Assembly: GCA_944320355.1 (NCBI GenBank) | Contig: CALUHC010000041.1 | Location: 1-64,000 of the forward strand | Length of the DNA: 64,000 nucleotides | Direction: 5' to 3' | Source: an uncultured Prevotella sp. | Lineage (GTDB): Bacteria > Bacteroidota > Bacteroidia > Bacteroidales > Bacteroidaceae | Shown here: in pieces, positions 8,907-18,511 of the stretch | Numbering within the stretch: the stretch's first letter is position 1 | Layout of the letters: the number at the start of each line of letters is the position of its first letter | Notes under the pieces: model-generated | Databases searched by the model: none | Told to the model about the DNA's origin: nothing | The model's input: only the letters and a program-made list of their open reading frames with translations | Program-made: the position numbers and the translations under genes

Positions 8907-9025
8907 AAACCCCATAATAACAGGACGTGCACACACATAAGACACACCATCGCAATGACAGCGCAAGCCTAAATCAGTGGCAAGAAGGCTGGAATACCGC
9001 ACAAACGCAAGGCATGCCGAAACCA

Positions 9026-10195
9026 TCAAAGCCGATGGCCATACTCATAATACCACCAATACGTACCTGCATACTGGTCATAAACGGTTTTCGCCCTTGC
9101 CTGTGGCGTGGCGGCCTTCCGCTCGAGAGCCTGCAAGTCCTCGTAGTCTGTGTCCATCACATCGTTGTGATACACTATCGCCGGCGTGGCTCTCAAATGA
9201 GTATAAAGGGTCAATGCCTCACGGTAATGCAACGGCAGACTGTCGTTGATTTCATAAAACTCTGGAAGCATTTTCACAAAATCATCAAGACGGCGGTCTA
9301 ACAGATAACCGCACAAGATATAATCCTTGACAGCAGGCGAGGCATAGCCTGCGCGCCGCAAAGCATAGAGATAGTTGTAAGTACCCATCGGAGTCTTTGG
9401 CCTTGCGCCAAGAAAGGCATATATGCTGTCATTGGAATAAAGCAGGCACTTGGTTCCGATGCTGTCCATCGGGACAATGGCCCTGCTGCCGCCACGCACC
9501 GGATACTTGAACAACTCATCGCCCAATTTGCCCTCACGCGCCAAAGCATAGACACGCATCATGGTCAACGTGGGGTCTGAGTCGGACGATTTGCGCCCCA
9601 CACTCAGCGCCTCCTTAAAGTCGTTCTTCTTCAGGCACGCCTCAACGCGCATCCTGTAGTGAATCACAGTATGGTTGTTTCCGGCCACGCCCGTAAACAA
9701 CATGAGTACAGACATAATGAATACGTTAACCCACAAGTTGTGCAAAGCAAAATAGTCGGGCTTTGTTCCACCCCTGCGGCCATCCCTGCCCCTCGACAGA
9801 AAGGCTATCAAACCAATCCAGGCCAAGGCGAAAAACAAGGACAACCACACCCCCATTTCCACCTTGATGACTCCGTCATTGCCAGGCGACATACTGGAAA
9901 GGATAGACAACAGCAATACCGACGGAAAATAGGACAGGGCATACCACCTGACATCAAACCTGATGACAGATGACACGCCGAACTGAAGCAACAAAAGGAC
10001 AGCCGTGATTATCACCGCCCCGACAAGACCGTTATAAACCGTCACCCCACCACTTAGTATATGCTGGGACACCGCAAGAATATCAGCCTGATAGAAGAAC
10101 AAGTACAAGAACGAGAAAACACACCAAAGAACCGCACACGTTATCCTGACAATAAACAGATTATTGCGCTTACCGTTTGTCATTTTGTGAGCCAT
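9026..10195 (-). CDS. DUF6057 family integral membrane protein
   Basis: About 389 residues from the ATG at 10195 (MAHKMTNG); the open frame reaches 10318 but the extra part looks non-coding, and an ATG at 10183 is also possible. The first half has four or five hydrophobic segments (ITCAVLWCVFSFLYLFFY, GAVIITAVLLLLQFGV, ALSYFPSVLLLSILSS, GVWLSLFFALAWIGLIAFL, and NVFIMSVLMLFTGVAG). The second half is a soluble, TPR-like helical region with the ACLKKNDFKEALSVGRKS pattern. I place it in the Bacteroidota family DUF6057, function unknown. It follows glgB on the same strand after 154 bases. Confidence 0.7.
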   Translation of the reverse strand: MAHKMTNGKRNNLFIVRITCAVLWCVFSFLYLFFYQADILAVSQHILSGGVTVYNGLVGAVIITAVLLLLQFGVSSVIRFDVRWYALSYFPSVLLLSILSSMSPGNDGVIKVEMGVWLSLFFALAWIGLIAFLSRGRDGRRGGTKPDYFALHNLWVNVFIMSVLMLFTGVAGNNHTVIHYRMRVEACLKKNDFKEALSVGRKSSDSDPTLTMMRVYALAREGKLGDELFKYPVRGGSRAIVPMDSIGTKCLLYSNDSIYAFLGARPKTPMGTYNYLYALRRAGYASPAVKDYILCGYLLDRRLDDFVKMLPEFYEINDSLPLHYREALTLYTHLRATPAIVYHNDVMDTDYEDLQALERKAATPQARAKTVYDQYAGTYWWYYEYGHRL

Positions 10196-10349
10196 CTGAT
10201 ATTTAAAACAACTTTTATGAACAATGACCAAGATGCCAACCATGAACTCCTGGCACCTCAGCCACATATACAGCACAGCATAAAAGGAAGAGCATTGCCA
10301 CCGGCACGGACAGCACACAGCGGCAAAGGCTCTTCCCTATGCACAATCA

Positions 10350-12422
10350 TCAATTCTTTTTCAACACGACAGCCGAACGGGCCGGTATGTAAAGTTTAAG
10401 CCATTCCTTGTGCTCTTCCACATACACGGGGTCGAAATTTGTCATGTGTGTCATGCTGTCATCGGCCAGGCCGTTGCCACCGAACTCCTTAGCGTCAGTG
10501 TTCAACACCACGTCGTATGCACCGGTAGGCACAAGGAAGCCATAGTCGGTGAACGAACGCGTAGGACTGAAATTGAACACGAAGAGCAAATCACCGCGAC
10601 TAAAGGCAAGCACCTGGTCACCATCGTTGTGCCAAACCTCCTGCAAAGGCAATGCCTGGAAATTCTTGACACTGTTCAGCACGCCCAGCATGGCCTTGTC
10701 GAAATCGCCAAGGAAATGATAGTCAAGTTCCTTGTCGTCAACCAGATGCCACTGCCTGCGCGCGTACTTGTAGCTCCAACCGTTGCCCTCGCGCGGGAAG
10801 TCAATCCATTCTGGATGCCCGAACTCATTGCCCATAAAGTTGAGGTAGCCGCCATTTATGGCCGCCGCAGTGACGAGCCGTATCATTTTATGCAATGCTA
10901 TTCCGCGGTGCACCGTCTCATTCTCGTCGCCAATCTTGAAATGCCAGTACATATCGGCATCTATCAACCTGAATATGATGGTCTTGTCGCCCACCAATGC
11001 CTGGTCGTGGCTTTCACAATAGCTGATTGTTTTCTCGTCCGGCCTTCTGTTCTTTACTTCCCAGAAGATGGAGCTTGGCTTCCAATCCTCGTCCTGCTTC
11101 TCCTTTATGAGCTTTATCCAAAAATCGGGAATGTTCATCGCCATACGGTAATCAAAGCCATATCCGCCGTCCTCGAACTTGGCAGCCAGCCCTGGCATAC
11201 CGCTCACTTCCTCGGCAATGGTGATTGCGTTGGGATTGATTTCATGTATCAACTTGTTCGCCAACGTAAGGTAACATATCGCATTGTCGTCTTGATGGCC
11301 GTTGAAGTAGTCATTGTAATTGCAGAAAGCCTCCCCCAATCCGTGGCTATAGTACAACATAGACGTAACCCCGTCGAAGCGGAATCCGTCAAAATGATAT
11401 TCCTCAAGCCAATATTTGCAGTTCGACAACAAGAAGTGCAGCACCTCATCCTTGCCATAGTCAAAGCACAGACTGTCCCAAGCCGGATGCTCGTGCCTGT
11501 CGCCCGGGTAGAAGAACTGGTTGGGGTCACCGGCCAAATTGCCCAATCCCTCAACTTCGTTCTTCACGGCATGCGAATGGACGATGTCCATAATGACCGC
11601 AATGCCGTTCCTGTGGGCTGTGTCTATAAGCTCTTTCAGCTCTTCCGGCGTTCCGAAACGGCTCGACGGAGCGAAAAAAGAACTGACATGATAGCCGAAT
11701 GAACCGTAGTACGGATGCTCCTGAATGGCCATCACCTGAATGCAATTGTAACCGTCAGCGATGACGCGCGGCAGCACATTGTCCTTGAACTCTTTATATG
11801 TGCCCACCTTTTCAGCGTCCTGCGACATACCGACATGACACTCATATATAAGCAAAGGAGACTTGCTTGGCTTGAATTTCTTTTTCTTGAACACGTATGG
11901 ATTTTCAGGATTCCACACCTGAGCCGAAAAGATTTTGGTATTCTCGTCTTGCACCACACGCCTGCACCATGCCGGTATGCGTTCTCCTTCGCCTCCGTCC
12001 CACTTTACTTTCATCTTGTACAAGTCGCCGTGCTTCAACGCCTTCTCACTGAGTTTCAGCTCCCAGTTTCCTGTCCCCTCGATCCTTTTCAGCTTATATT
12101 TGTCTGTCTCCTTCCAACCGTTGAAATCGCCGATGAGGTAAATCTCTGTAGCATTTGGCGCCCACTCGCGGAACACCCAGCCTCGCGACAACTTGTGCAA
12201 GCCGAAATACAAATGCCCGCTTGCGAAATCAGACAATGTATTCTTGCCACCCGCTGTAAGCTGTCCTATTTTCCACAAGGCATGATCATGCCTCCCCCTT
12301 ATTGCGTCCTCGAACGGTTCTAGCCACGGGTCGTTCTGCACCAAGCCTATATGAGCCTTTGCCGCCATTCCATCGGCCTTAGGCGACTTTTTCTGGCGTA
12401 CCGATTGCTTCTTCTCTACCAT
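10350..12422 (-). CDS. glgB: 1,4-alpha-glucan branching enzyme (GH13)
   Basis: Makes the alpha-1,6 branches of glycogen. A CBM48-like N-terminal domain (WAPNATEIYLIGDFNGW, about 87-104) precedes the GH13 barrel. Catalytic residues are visible: Asp350 in DGFRFDGV, Glu404 in TIAEEVSGMP and Asp473 in ESHDQALVG. The wording of these motifs resembles the eukaryote-like GH13_8 branch rather than the E. coli type. 690 residues is full length. yhcH ends 10 bases upstream, so they are likely co-transcribed. Glycogen synthase and phosphorylase lie 27 kb away. Confidence 0.95.
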   Translation of the reverse strand: MVEKKQSVRQKKSPKADGMAAKAHIGLVQNDPWLEPFEDAIRGRHDHALWKIGQLTAGGKNTLSDFASGHLYFGLHKLSRGWVFREWAPNATEIYLIGDFNGWKETDKYKLKRIEGTGNWELKLSEKALKHGDLYKMKVKWDGGEGERIPAWCRRVVQDENTKIFSAQVWNPENPYVFKKKKFKPSKSPLLIYECHVGMSQDAEKVGTYKEFKDNVLPRVIADGYNCIQVMAIQEHPYYGSFGYHVSSFFAPSSRFGTPEELKELIDTAHRNGIAVIMDIVHSHAVKNEVEGLGNLAGDPNQFFYPGDRHEHPAWDSLCFDYGKDEVLHFLLSNCKYWLEEYHFDGFRFDGVTSMLYYSHGLGEAFCNYNDYFNGHQDDNAICYLTLANKLIHEINPNAITIAEEVSGMPGLAAKFEDGGYGFDYRMAMNIPDFWIKLIKEKQDEDWKPSSIFWEVKNRRPDEKTISYCESHDQALVGDKTIIFRLIDADMYWHFKIGDENETVHRGIALHKMIRLVTAAAINGGYLNFMGNEFGHPEWIDFPREGNGWSYKYARRQWHLVDDKELDYHFLGDFDKAMLGVLNSVKNFQALPLQEVWHNDGDQVLAFSRGDLLFVFNFSPTRSFTDYGFLVPTGAYDVVLNTDAKEFGGNGLADDSMTHMTNFDPVYVEEHKEWLKLYIPARSAVVLKKN

Positions 12423-12432
12423 AATGAAAAAA

Positions 12433-12879
12433 CTAAGCCAACACCTTAAATATAGCCTTCCTTATCTCTGACTCGCCTGATATACACGGCGCATGACCAT
12501 CCTGAGGGAAGAATATGGCAAACATACCCGGCTGACAAGTAACGTAACTATCGGCCGCAAGCCCAGGAATCTTTGTTATGTCTTTCTCTTCATTATAGTC
12601 CATCTGCGGCAAATTGCAGATAGGAGTGTAACCATAAGTCTCTGCGCCTGAAAGCGGAATCTGTATGTCGATCATCCTCCTGTGCGTCTCAAGCACAGCC
12701 TCGTCAGGGCTTTTGCCTTTGGCTGTTGTTATGTTTACGAACAGGTCATCACCCTTTATCGGGTACTTGCCTTCAGCGAGTTTCGCCAAGTCATTGCTCT
12801 CGATGAACTCAACAACATCCTTGAACAAAGGGTTAAGCCCTTTGTATAAAGACAGATTGTCTAATGTATCTACAACCAT
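12433..12879 (-). CDS. YhcH/YjgK/YiaL family protein (DUF386)
   Basis: 148-residue cupin-like protein of the YhcH/YiaL family, often found near sialic acid or sugar-acid genes and implicated in handling of sugar anomers. Typical features: GKYPIKGDDLFVNITTAKG, EAVLETHRRMIDIQIPLSG (metal-binding His and Glu region), and a C-terminal MFAIFFPQDGHAP motif with a further His. Here its neighbours are glgB and the MORN protein, not a sialic acid cluster, so the substrate is unclear. Confidence 0.85.
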   Translation of the reverse strand: MVVDTLDNLSLYKGLNPLFKDVVEFIESNDLAKLAEGKYPIKGDDLFVNITTAKGKSPDEAVLETHRRMIDIQIPLSGAETYGYTPICNLPQMDYNEEKDITKIPGLAADSYVTCQPGMFAIFFPQDGHAPCISGESEIRKAIFKVLA

Positions 12880-12942
12880 AATGAAACTTATTTTATTTAA
12901 ACATAGTCTTATTTATCTTTTCTCATCTACTTGAAGAGATGC

Positions 12943-14052
12943 TCAATCCAACTTTTTATGCCCGCGTATGTAAACGCCTTTGGCCGTCACATTGCCATTA
13001 CGGTCTTTTTCAACGAAACGCCCATCTTTCAAGTCGTCCACGTATGAGCCTTCAAAACGGTTTCCGTCTTTGTCCTCCTCTATGGCTGGCCCGTTGCGTT
13101 TTCCATCCTTGAAGGTGCCCTTGAATTTCCAGCCGTCGGCATACCGGACAACTCCCTGTCCGTCAATCTTGCCATCCTTGAACTGGCCTTCAAAGACATC
13201 GCCCGCCTTTGTGGTCAGTTTGCCAGCTCCGTTTGGCTTGTCCGCTTTCCACTGGCCGACATATACGTTGCCGTCTTTCCACACGAGCGTGCCAGAGCCT
13301 TGCTTGTCCCCCTCAAAGAATTCGCCCGTATATTTGTCTCCGTTGGCATATTTGAATATTCCTACACCGGTGCGCTCGCCTGCCACATAATCGCCTTCGT
13401 AAACATCTCCGTTCTTGAACTTGTATATGCCCTTGCCGTTTTGGATATCATCCCTCCATTCGCCGGTGTACACATCGCCGTCAGAATACTTGAACGTTCC
13501 CTTTCCGTATCGCTGGTTGTCCTTCCACTCGCCGTCATACGTCGAGCCGTCGCCCCAATCAAAGAAGCCATGGCCGTTTTTCTTGTCGTTCAGCCACTCA
13601 CCTTTATAGTATGCCCCGTTGGCAAAGGTGTACGTTCCCTTGCCGCTCCTATGGTCCTGCTTCCATTCACCGTCATACTTGTCGCCATTGTAATAGTACA
13701 TGACGCCGTGTCCCTGCTGGTAGTCACGAAACCACAGCCCAACGTACTTGTTGTTGTTGGCAAAGTAATATGTGCCGCGCCCATGCTGCTGGTCCTGAAA
13801 CCATTGTCCCTCATACTTCTCGCCATCAAAGAAAGTATAGACCCCATAACCTTGGCGCTTGCCTTTCACATAAGAGCCTTCATACCAGTTCCCGTTCTTG
13901 TAAGTAGCCTTGCCCTTGCCTTCCGGCTTGCCGCCGGCCATCTCTCCTTTATACTCTCCCCCGTCTTTTGTGGTACAAGTGCCGAGAGTTATCTTCTGCG
14001 CACATACCAGTGAGGGAATCACTAACAATATGGATAATATGAGTTGCTTCAA
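12943..14052 (-). CDS. Secreted MORN-repeat protein
   Basis: 369 residues with a signal peptide (about residues 1-18, ending SLVCA) followed by roughly fourteen MORN repeats of about 23 residues with the pattern GDGxxYxGExxxGxxxGxGxxxx, for example GDKYDGEWKQDHRSGKGTYT. MORN repeats form elongated beta-hairpin solenoids; in bacteria the role is mostly unknown. A minus-strand TACTTTTG box (14084-14077) serves as promoter 25 bases before the start, divergent from kdsB. The repeats make the DNA internally repetitive, so frames on the opposite strand here are artefacts. Confidence 0.85.
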   Translation of the reverse strand: MKQLILSILLVIPSLVCAQKITLGTCTTKDGGEYKGEMAGGKPEGKGKATYKNGNWYEGSYVKGKRQGYGVYTFFDGEKYEGQWFQDQQHGRGTYYFANNNKYVGLWFRDYQQGHGVMYYYNGDKYDGEWKQDHRSGKGTYTFANGAYYKGEWLNDKKNGHGFFDWGDGSTYDGEWKDNQRYGKGTFKYSDGDVYTGEWRDDIQNGKGIYKFKNGDVYEGDYVAGERTGVGIFKYANGDKYTGEFFEGDKQGSGTLVWKDGNVYVGQWKADKPNGAGKLTTKAGDVFEGQFKDGKIDGQGVVRYADGWKFKGTFKDGKRNGPAIEEDKDGNRFEGSYVDDLKDGRFVEKDRNGNVTAKGVYIRGHKKLD

Positions 14053-14076
14053 GTTCGTCTGCTTTTAATTTATTGC

Positions 14077-14210
14077 CAAAAGTAATAAAAAAAACGCACC
14101 CATCAAAAAAGATTAGTTTTTTTAACTGATTATCATCGTTTTATTCACTAACTTTGCAACGGATAAAAATCCCATTTTCCAGTCCAACAGACTTTGAAAC
14201 AACCAGCATT
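14077..14210. promoter_or_regulatory. Divergent promoters of the MORN gene and kdsB
   Basis: Minus strand: TACTTTTG (14084-14077). Plus strand: TAACTTTG (14149-14156), with transcription expected near 14163 and a leader of about 48 bases before the kdsB ATG. The stretch between them is strongly AT-rich. Confidence 0.6.
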
Positions 14211-14972
14211 ATGAATTTCATTGGAATCATACCGGCACGCTATTCATCAACGCGCTTTCCTGGAAAGCCGCTTGCCATGCTTGGCGGCAAGTGCGTGATA
14301 CAGAGAGTCTACGAAAAGGCTGCGTCTGTGCTCGACGAAGCGTACGTGGCAACCGACGACAAAAGGATTTACGACACAGTGACCGACTTCGGCGGAAAGG
14401 CCGTGATGACCTCGCCCAACCACCGCAGCGGCACGGACAGGATATGCGAGGCCGTGGGCAAAATAAGCTCACAGTGCGACATAGTGATAAATATACAGGG
14501 CGACGAGCCGTTCATATCGCCAAAGCAAATCATGGCGGTGTGCGAGTGCTTCAACGACCGCAGCACACAGATAGCGACGCTTGGCATACCTTTCGGAAAC
14601 GACATCAAGGCAATAGAGAACCCCAACTCGCCAAAAATTGCGGTAGACAACAACGGCTTTGCCATGTACTTCAGCCGCAGTGTCATACCATACGTGAGGG
14701 GGCGCGAGCCTCAAGACTGGCCGGCGGCATACCCTTTCATAAAACACATAGGGCTGTACGGATACAGGCGCGAGGTGCTGAACGAGATAGCGCACCTGCC
14801 ACAAAGCCCGCTCGAAGTGGCCGAGAGCCTTGAACAGCTGCGATGGCTGCAAAACGGATACAAAATAAAAGTAGGACTGACCGACATTGAGACCATAGGC
14901 ATCGACACCCCAGAAGACCTGCAGAAAGCTGAGGAATACCTGCGCAAGCTGTCGGATTCAGGCAAGATATAG
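14211..14972 (+). CDS. kdsB: 3-deoxy-manno-octulosonate cytidylyltransferase (CMP-KDO synthetase)
   Basis: Activates KDO with CTP for lipopolysaccharide core synthesis. The nucleotide-binding start IIPARYSSTRFPGKPLA, YVATDD, and NIQGDEPFI are classic for the family, as is SRSVIPYVR. The start at 14211 gives MNFIGIIPARY and 253 residues, the normal size; the frame extends upstream to 14154 without similarity. Followed after 88 bases by trmN6. Confidence 0.95.
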   Translation: MNFIGIIPARYSSTRFPGKPLAMLGGKCVIQRVYEKAASVLDEAYVATDDKRIYDTVTDFGGKAVMTSPNHRSGTDRICEAVGKISSQCDIVINIQGDEPFISPKQIMAVCECFNDRSTQIATLGIPFGNDIKAIENPNSPKIAVDNNGFAMYFSRSVIPYVRGREPQDWPAAYPFIKHIGLYGYRREVLNEIAHLPQSPLEVAESLEQLRWLQNGYKIKVGLTDIETIGIDTPEDLQKAEEYLRKLSDSGKI

Positions 14973-15060
14973 CCACAAATTGACGGCACAAGCCGGGCCG
15001 GCAGCTGCCACACGGCCACAACGCCGAAGCCTCGGCCACCAAAAGCAAAAACGAAAGGCA

Positions 15061-15756
15061 ATGTCCAACAGTTTCTTCTCTTTCAAGAAGTTCACCATCA
15101 ACCAAGACCGCTGCTCCATGAAAGTGGGCACAGACGCGGTGCTGCTCGGCGCATGGGCTGAAGCGCCGGAGACAGACAGCCGGGCGCAACGCATCCTGGA
15201 CATAGGCACAGGCACGGGCATCATTGCGCTCATGATGGCGCAACGCCACCCCAACGCCATGGTGACGGCAATAGACATTGACGGAGACGCTGCGCAGCAA
15301 GCAAGAGAAAACGCAGCCCGCTCCCCATTTGCCGGACGGATAGCGACAGCTCACTGCCCCATACAACAGTTCACCGAAAGTGACTTCGACTCCATTGTGT
15401 GCAACCCGCCCTACTTCAACGACTCCCTGAAATGCCCAGACCCCAAGCGGGCACTAAGCCGACACACCGACACACTAAGCTACGACGAACTGATGAAGTG
15501 TGCCTATCGCTCGCTTGCACAACACGGCACATTCTCGCTGATCATACCGGCAGACAGCCTTGGAGCAGCCGAAACGGCCGCAGCCCTTGCCGGGCTGTTC
15601 TTGAAAAGGCTATGCACCGTGAAAACAAAAGCCGGCAAACCGGCAAAGCGAGCTTTGCTCTCATACGCAAAAACACCGCAAGCGGACATGGAACGTGGCG
15701 AAATAATCATAGGCAGCAGCGAGTACTACGCACTGTTAAAAGACTTTTACCTATAA
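15061..15756 (+). CDS. trmN6: tRNA1(Val) (adenine(37)-N6)-methyltransferase
   Basis: SAM-dependent N6-adenine methyltransferase of the YfiC/TrmN6 family. The SAM-binding segment ILDIGTGTGIIALMMAQR follows FKKFTINQDRCSMKVGTDA, a signature of this family, and the catalytic motif is CNPPYF. The start at 15061 (MSNSFFSFKKF) is preferred over upstream in-frame ATGs because the family begins there; it gives 231 residues. Cytoplasmic. Confidence 0.88.
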   Translation: MSNSFFSFKKFTINQDRCSMKVGTDAVLLGAWAEAPETDSRAQRILDIGTGTGIIALMMAQRHPNAMVTAIDIDGDAAQQARENAARSPFAGRIATAHCPIQQFTESDFDSIVCNPPYFNDSLKCPDPKRALSRHTDTLSYDELMKCAYRSLAQHGTFSLIIPADSLGAAETAAALAGLFLKRLCTVKTKAGKPAKRALLSYAKTPQADMERGEIIIGSSEYYALLKDFYL

Positions 15757-15877
15757 CGGCAGAGAGCGTGATGCGCAAGACAAACACCACTGCAAGAAGC
15801 ACAATGCACACACTCCGACACACCCCAAAGCGGGCGTCGCGGCAGCGGAAAGAGGCCTGGGCAAAGGCCATAAAGCC

Positions 15878-16048
15878 GTATCGAAAAAACAAGCCTGCCA
15901 TACACGCTCGCGAAACATACCGTTTTGCGCCATAAAACGGGTCGTTTCACAGTGCAAAACAGGTCGTTTCAGACCTCAAAACGGGCCTTTTCGCAACCCA
16001 CTGAGAACCAACCCGTTACAACGGCAAGCAAAAAGTATCAAATATCAC
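15878..16048 (+). repeat. Family R repeat, copy R2
   Basis: Units begin at 15913, 15935, 15957 and 15979, an exact 22-bp register (cores AAACATACCGTTTT, AAACGGGTCGTTTC, AAACAGGTCGTTTC, AAACGGGCCTTTTC). Side motif GCAACCCACTGAGAACCAAC then CCGTTAC follows on the right. Outer ends GTATCGAAAAAACAAGCC (15878) and GTATCAAATATCAC (16035-16048). It sits between two co-directional genes. The rest of 15757-16140 holds only a small hairpin (about 15853-15869) and no gene. Confidence 0.78.
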
Positions 16049-16140
16049 GGTCTGAACGGCGGGCAGACACAACACCAGCCCCAGCCTGAAGGCCATCACA
16101 CAATGCACAGACTATAATCACAACAAGAACCGAACAAGAC

Positions 16141-16920
16141 ATGAAAAAATTCTATTTCGCATTCTTCCGCGACGAAATCCTGCTCGAACGCTCAGGCGAC
16201 AACTCATATACCATACCATGCACGGAAACGCCCCCAACAACCACAAGCACGCAGACCAACATCATGGACATAACCACGCTCGACGGATTTGAAGTGAAAG
16301 CATACGCAATGGATGAGCGGCCGGCCACAGACGGCACCCCCTACGAGCTGTGCGGACTGCGGCAAAGCTATTACAAACTGCCTTACAAGGTATACAAGAC
16401 GGCTGGCAAATGCAAGGAACTCGTCTATTGGGACGCATCGAGCAGGTACTGCGGAGTGTGCGGCGCGCCCATGCGCATGAACACACCGATAAGCAAGAAA
16501 TGCGACAAATGCGGCAAAGAAGTGTGGCCCCAGCTCTCCACGGCCATCATAGTCCTCATACACCGCGACGACGACATACTGCTCGTCCACGCCAAAAACT
16601 TCAAAGGGAGCTTCTTCGGACTTGTGGCCGGGTTCGTAGAGACCGGCGAAACGCTCGAAGAAGCCGTACACCGGGAGGTTATGGAAGAGACCGGACTTAA
16701 AATAAAGAACCTGAGATATTTCGGCAGCCAACCGTGGCCCTACCCCTGCGGGCTGATGGTCGGCTTCAATGCCGACTACGACAGCGGCACCATAAAACTG
16801 CAAGAGTCGGAACTGAGCGCGGGAGCCTGGTTCAACAAAGAGTGCCTGCCGGAGATTCCGGAGAAGCTGTCGATAGCCAGAAGGCTCATCGACGCATGGC
16901 TGCAAGGAGCGCAACAATAA
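16141..16920 (+). CDS. nudC: NAD(+) diphosphatase / NAD-capped RNA decapping Nudix hydrolase
   Basis: Hydrolyses NADH/NAD and removes NAD caps from RNA. Zinc ribbon Cys104, Cys107, Cys121, Cys124; Nudix box from Gly164 to about 186 with REVMEETG; and the NudC-specific motif SQPWPYP at 196-202, which separates it from other Nudix enzymes. 259 residues is typical. It is isolated, ending 12 bases from the stop of a convergent lipoprotein gene. Confidence 0.93.
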   Translation: MKKFYFAFFRDEILLERSGDNSYTIPCTETPPTTTSTQTNIMDITTLDGFEVKAYAMDERPATDGTPYELCGLRQSYYKLPYKVYKTAGKCKELVYWDASSRYCGVCGAPMRMNTPISKKCDKCGKEVWPQLSTAIIVLIHRDDDILLVHAKNFKGSFFGLVAGFVETGETLEEAVHREVMEETGLKIKNLRYFGSQPWPYPCGLMVGFNADYDSGTIKLQESELSAGAWFNKECLPEIPEKLSIARRLIDAWLQGAQQ

Positions 16921-16932
16921 AGCCCCTTGCCG

Positions 16933-17775
16933 TCAGTACTCCTTCACCTCAAGTGACATCTTCCCGTCAAGCGAGATGTTGACATCAAGCAGGTAGCAGC
17001 TCGCCACGTCTGGTATGCACAGCGTGACATTGAAATGCAACCCGTCAACATCGGCGCTCTCGTAGTCCATGTCGCTCAGCACAGCCTGTGACAGGAAACG
17101 CGCAGGAACAAAGTCCGTGAACAACGACTTCCTGAAATCGCGCGAATACAGCTGCTCCGCACCGTGATACACGCTCAGGTGGATTATGTTGTCATAATAA
17201 ATATTCGAGATTTCCACCCCATCGTCGTTGAACGACTTCCTTATCACCTTATACTTCGTGGGGTTTATCGCAATGTAGCAATGGTAACGCTCTCCCACAT
17301 ACATGACCACCGTGTCTTTTTTCAGCACTTCCGTGAGTGCGAGCACCTTCGGCTTCTCACTGCCAAAAGCCAGCCTGGCCGTAGGGTCGCTGCTCTTGAC
17401 AAGCCTGACGAGTTCGCCCGCAGCATTCGTGAACCAAAAGAGATTGTCCGTCTGCTTGCTTATCAGATATCCGGCGCCTGAATCGCCAATCACAAGCGTA
17501 TCGCCAAAGATGGCAAAACGAGCCGGCTGCGCTCCGTTGTCAGGATAATAAATTGTGTCACCCTCCACCTTGAACACAATGTTCTCGGAGTCCGCATCAA
17601 TCCAGATGCCCTGCAACATAGCCTTTGCCGCTTTGTCCTCCACCTTGCTCTCGGCCACAGTTCCCTTTTCCTGACGGCACGCTGCCGCAAGGAAAACCAC
17701 AACCAAGAATATTGCGATGTTAAACTTACACACGATATCGACGATATTAAACAACCTGCCGCCACAGGCGAGCAC
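16933..17775 (-). CDS. DUF4738 family lipoprotein
   Basis: Predicted lipoprotein with the lipobox LAAAC (Cys33 if the ATG at 17775 is used). A GTG at 17733 would place the Cys at residue 19 and give a more normal signal peptide, so the true start may be there. The mature part has an early region MLQGIWIDADSENIVFKVEGDTIYY that resembles lipocalin-like fold starts, and a C-terminal half (DUF4738) of unknown function typical of Bacteroidales. Convergent with nudC. Confidence 0.72.
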   Translation of the reverse strand: MLACGGRLFNIVDIVCKFNIAIFLVVVFLAAACRQEKGTVAESKVEDKAAKAMLQGIWIDADSENIVFKVEGDTIYYPDNGAQPARFAIFGDTLVIGDSGAGYLISKQTDNLFWFTNAAGELVRLVKSSDPTARLAFGSEKPKVLALTEVLKKDTVVMYVGERYHCYIAINPTKYKVIRKSFNDDGVEISNIYYDNIIHLSVYHGAEQLYSRDFRKSLFTDFVPARFLSQAVLSDMDYESADVDGLHFNVTLCIPDVASCYLLDVNISLDGKMSLEVKEY

Positions 17776-17840
17776 CGGCAGCGGAATCTAGCGCACCGCC
17801 AGCCGACCTGCACAGAAAAGCCTTGGCGGCAATCCAACAG

Positions 17841-18386
17841 TCAAAAATACTCCGCCTCGCGAAACGAAACAGCCCTGAGGTCTTTCTCGCTCATAATCAC
17901 TTTTGCCGGGTCTATGGGCCAGTCAATACCCAAGTCGGGGTCGTCGAAGCGCACACTCGCCTCGGCCTGCGGAGCGTAGACATTGTCAACCTTGTACGTG
18001 AATATGGCTTCTTCGCTCAATACCAAGAAGCCGTGGGCAAAGCCACGCGGTATGAAGAACTGGCGCTTGTTCTCCTCGCTCAGCTCCACCATCACGTGCT
18101 TGCCGAAAGTAAGGCTTTGCTTCCGCATATCCACAGCCACATCGAGTACCTTTCCCTTTATGACACGCACAAGCTTGGCCTGCGAGAAGCCGCCTTTCTG
18201 GTAATGCAGCCCGCGCAACACGCCGAAACTCGACTTAGACTCATTGTCCTGTATAAAATCCACGTTACCAATATGCTGCACAAAGTCGCTTTGCCTCCAG
18301 GCCTCAAAGAAGTAGCCCCGGGCATCGGTAAAGACTTTCGGTTCCAAGATGAACACGCCTTCAATCGGCGTTTTTTTGTATTCCAT
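17841..18386 (-). CDS. rfbC: dTDP-4-dehydrorhamnose 3,5-epimerase
   Basis: Third enzyme of dTDP-L-rhamnose synthesis, a cupin-fold epimerase. GVFILEPKVFTDARGYFFE, then GVLRGLHYQ with the catalytic His, and FIPRGFAHGFLVLS are diagnostic. The start at 18386 (MEYKKTPIEG) is chosen from family length (181 residues); an ATG two codons upstream (18392) is equally possible. The minus-strand promoter box TACATTTG (18422-18415) fits a short leader. No other rfb gene is in the window, so the operon partners lie elsewhere. Confidence 0.93.
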   Translation of the reverse strand: MEYKKTPIEGVFILEPKVFTDARGYFFEAWRQSDFVQHIGNVDFIQDNESKSSFGVLRGLHYQKGGFSQAKLVRVIKGKVLDVAVDMRKQSLTFGKHVMVELSEENKRQFFIPRGFAHGFLVLSEEAIFTYKVDNVYAPQAEASVRFDDPDLGIDWPIDPAKVIMSEKDLRAVSFREAEYF

Positions 18387-18511
18387 AGTCATAGAGTTTT
18401 GCCAATTTCGGATGCAAATGTAGTAAATATATTTCAATGAGTGAAACGTTTTTTGCCATTTTGTTCTATTTTTACTTGCTCATATCCCGAAAAACCACTA
18501 ATTTTGCATTT

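Noticed and set aside
10410..11702. Long open frame antisense to glgB
   Set aside because: The sense strand carries a complete branching enzyme; the antisense translation resembles nothing.
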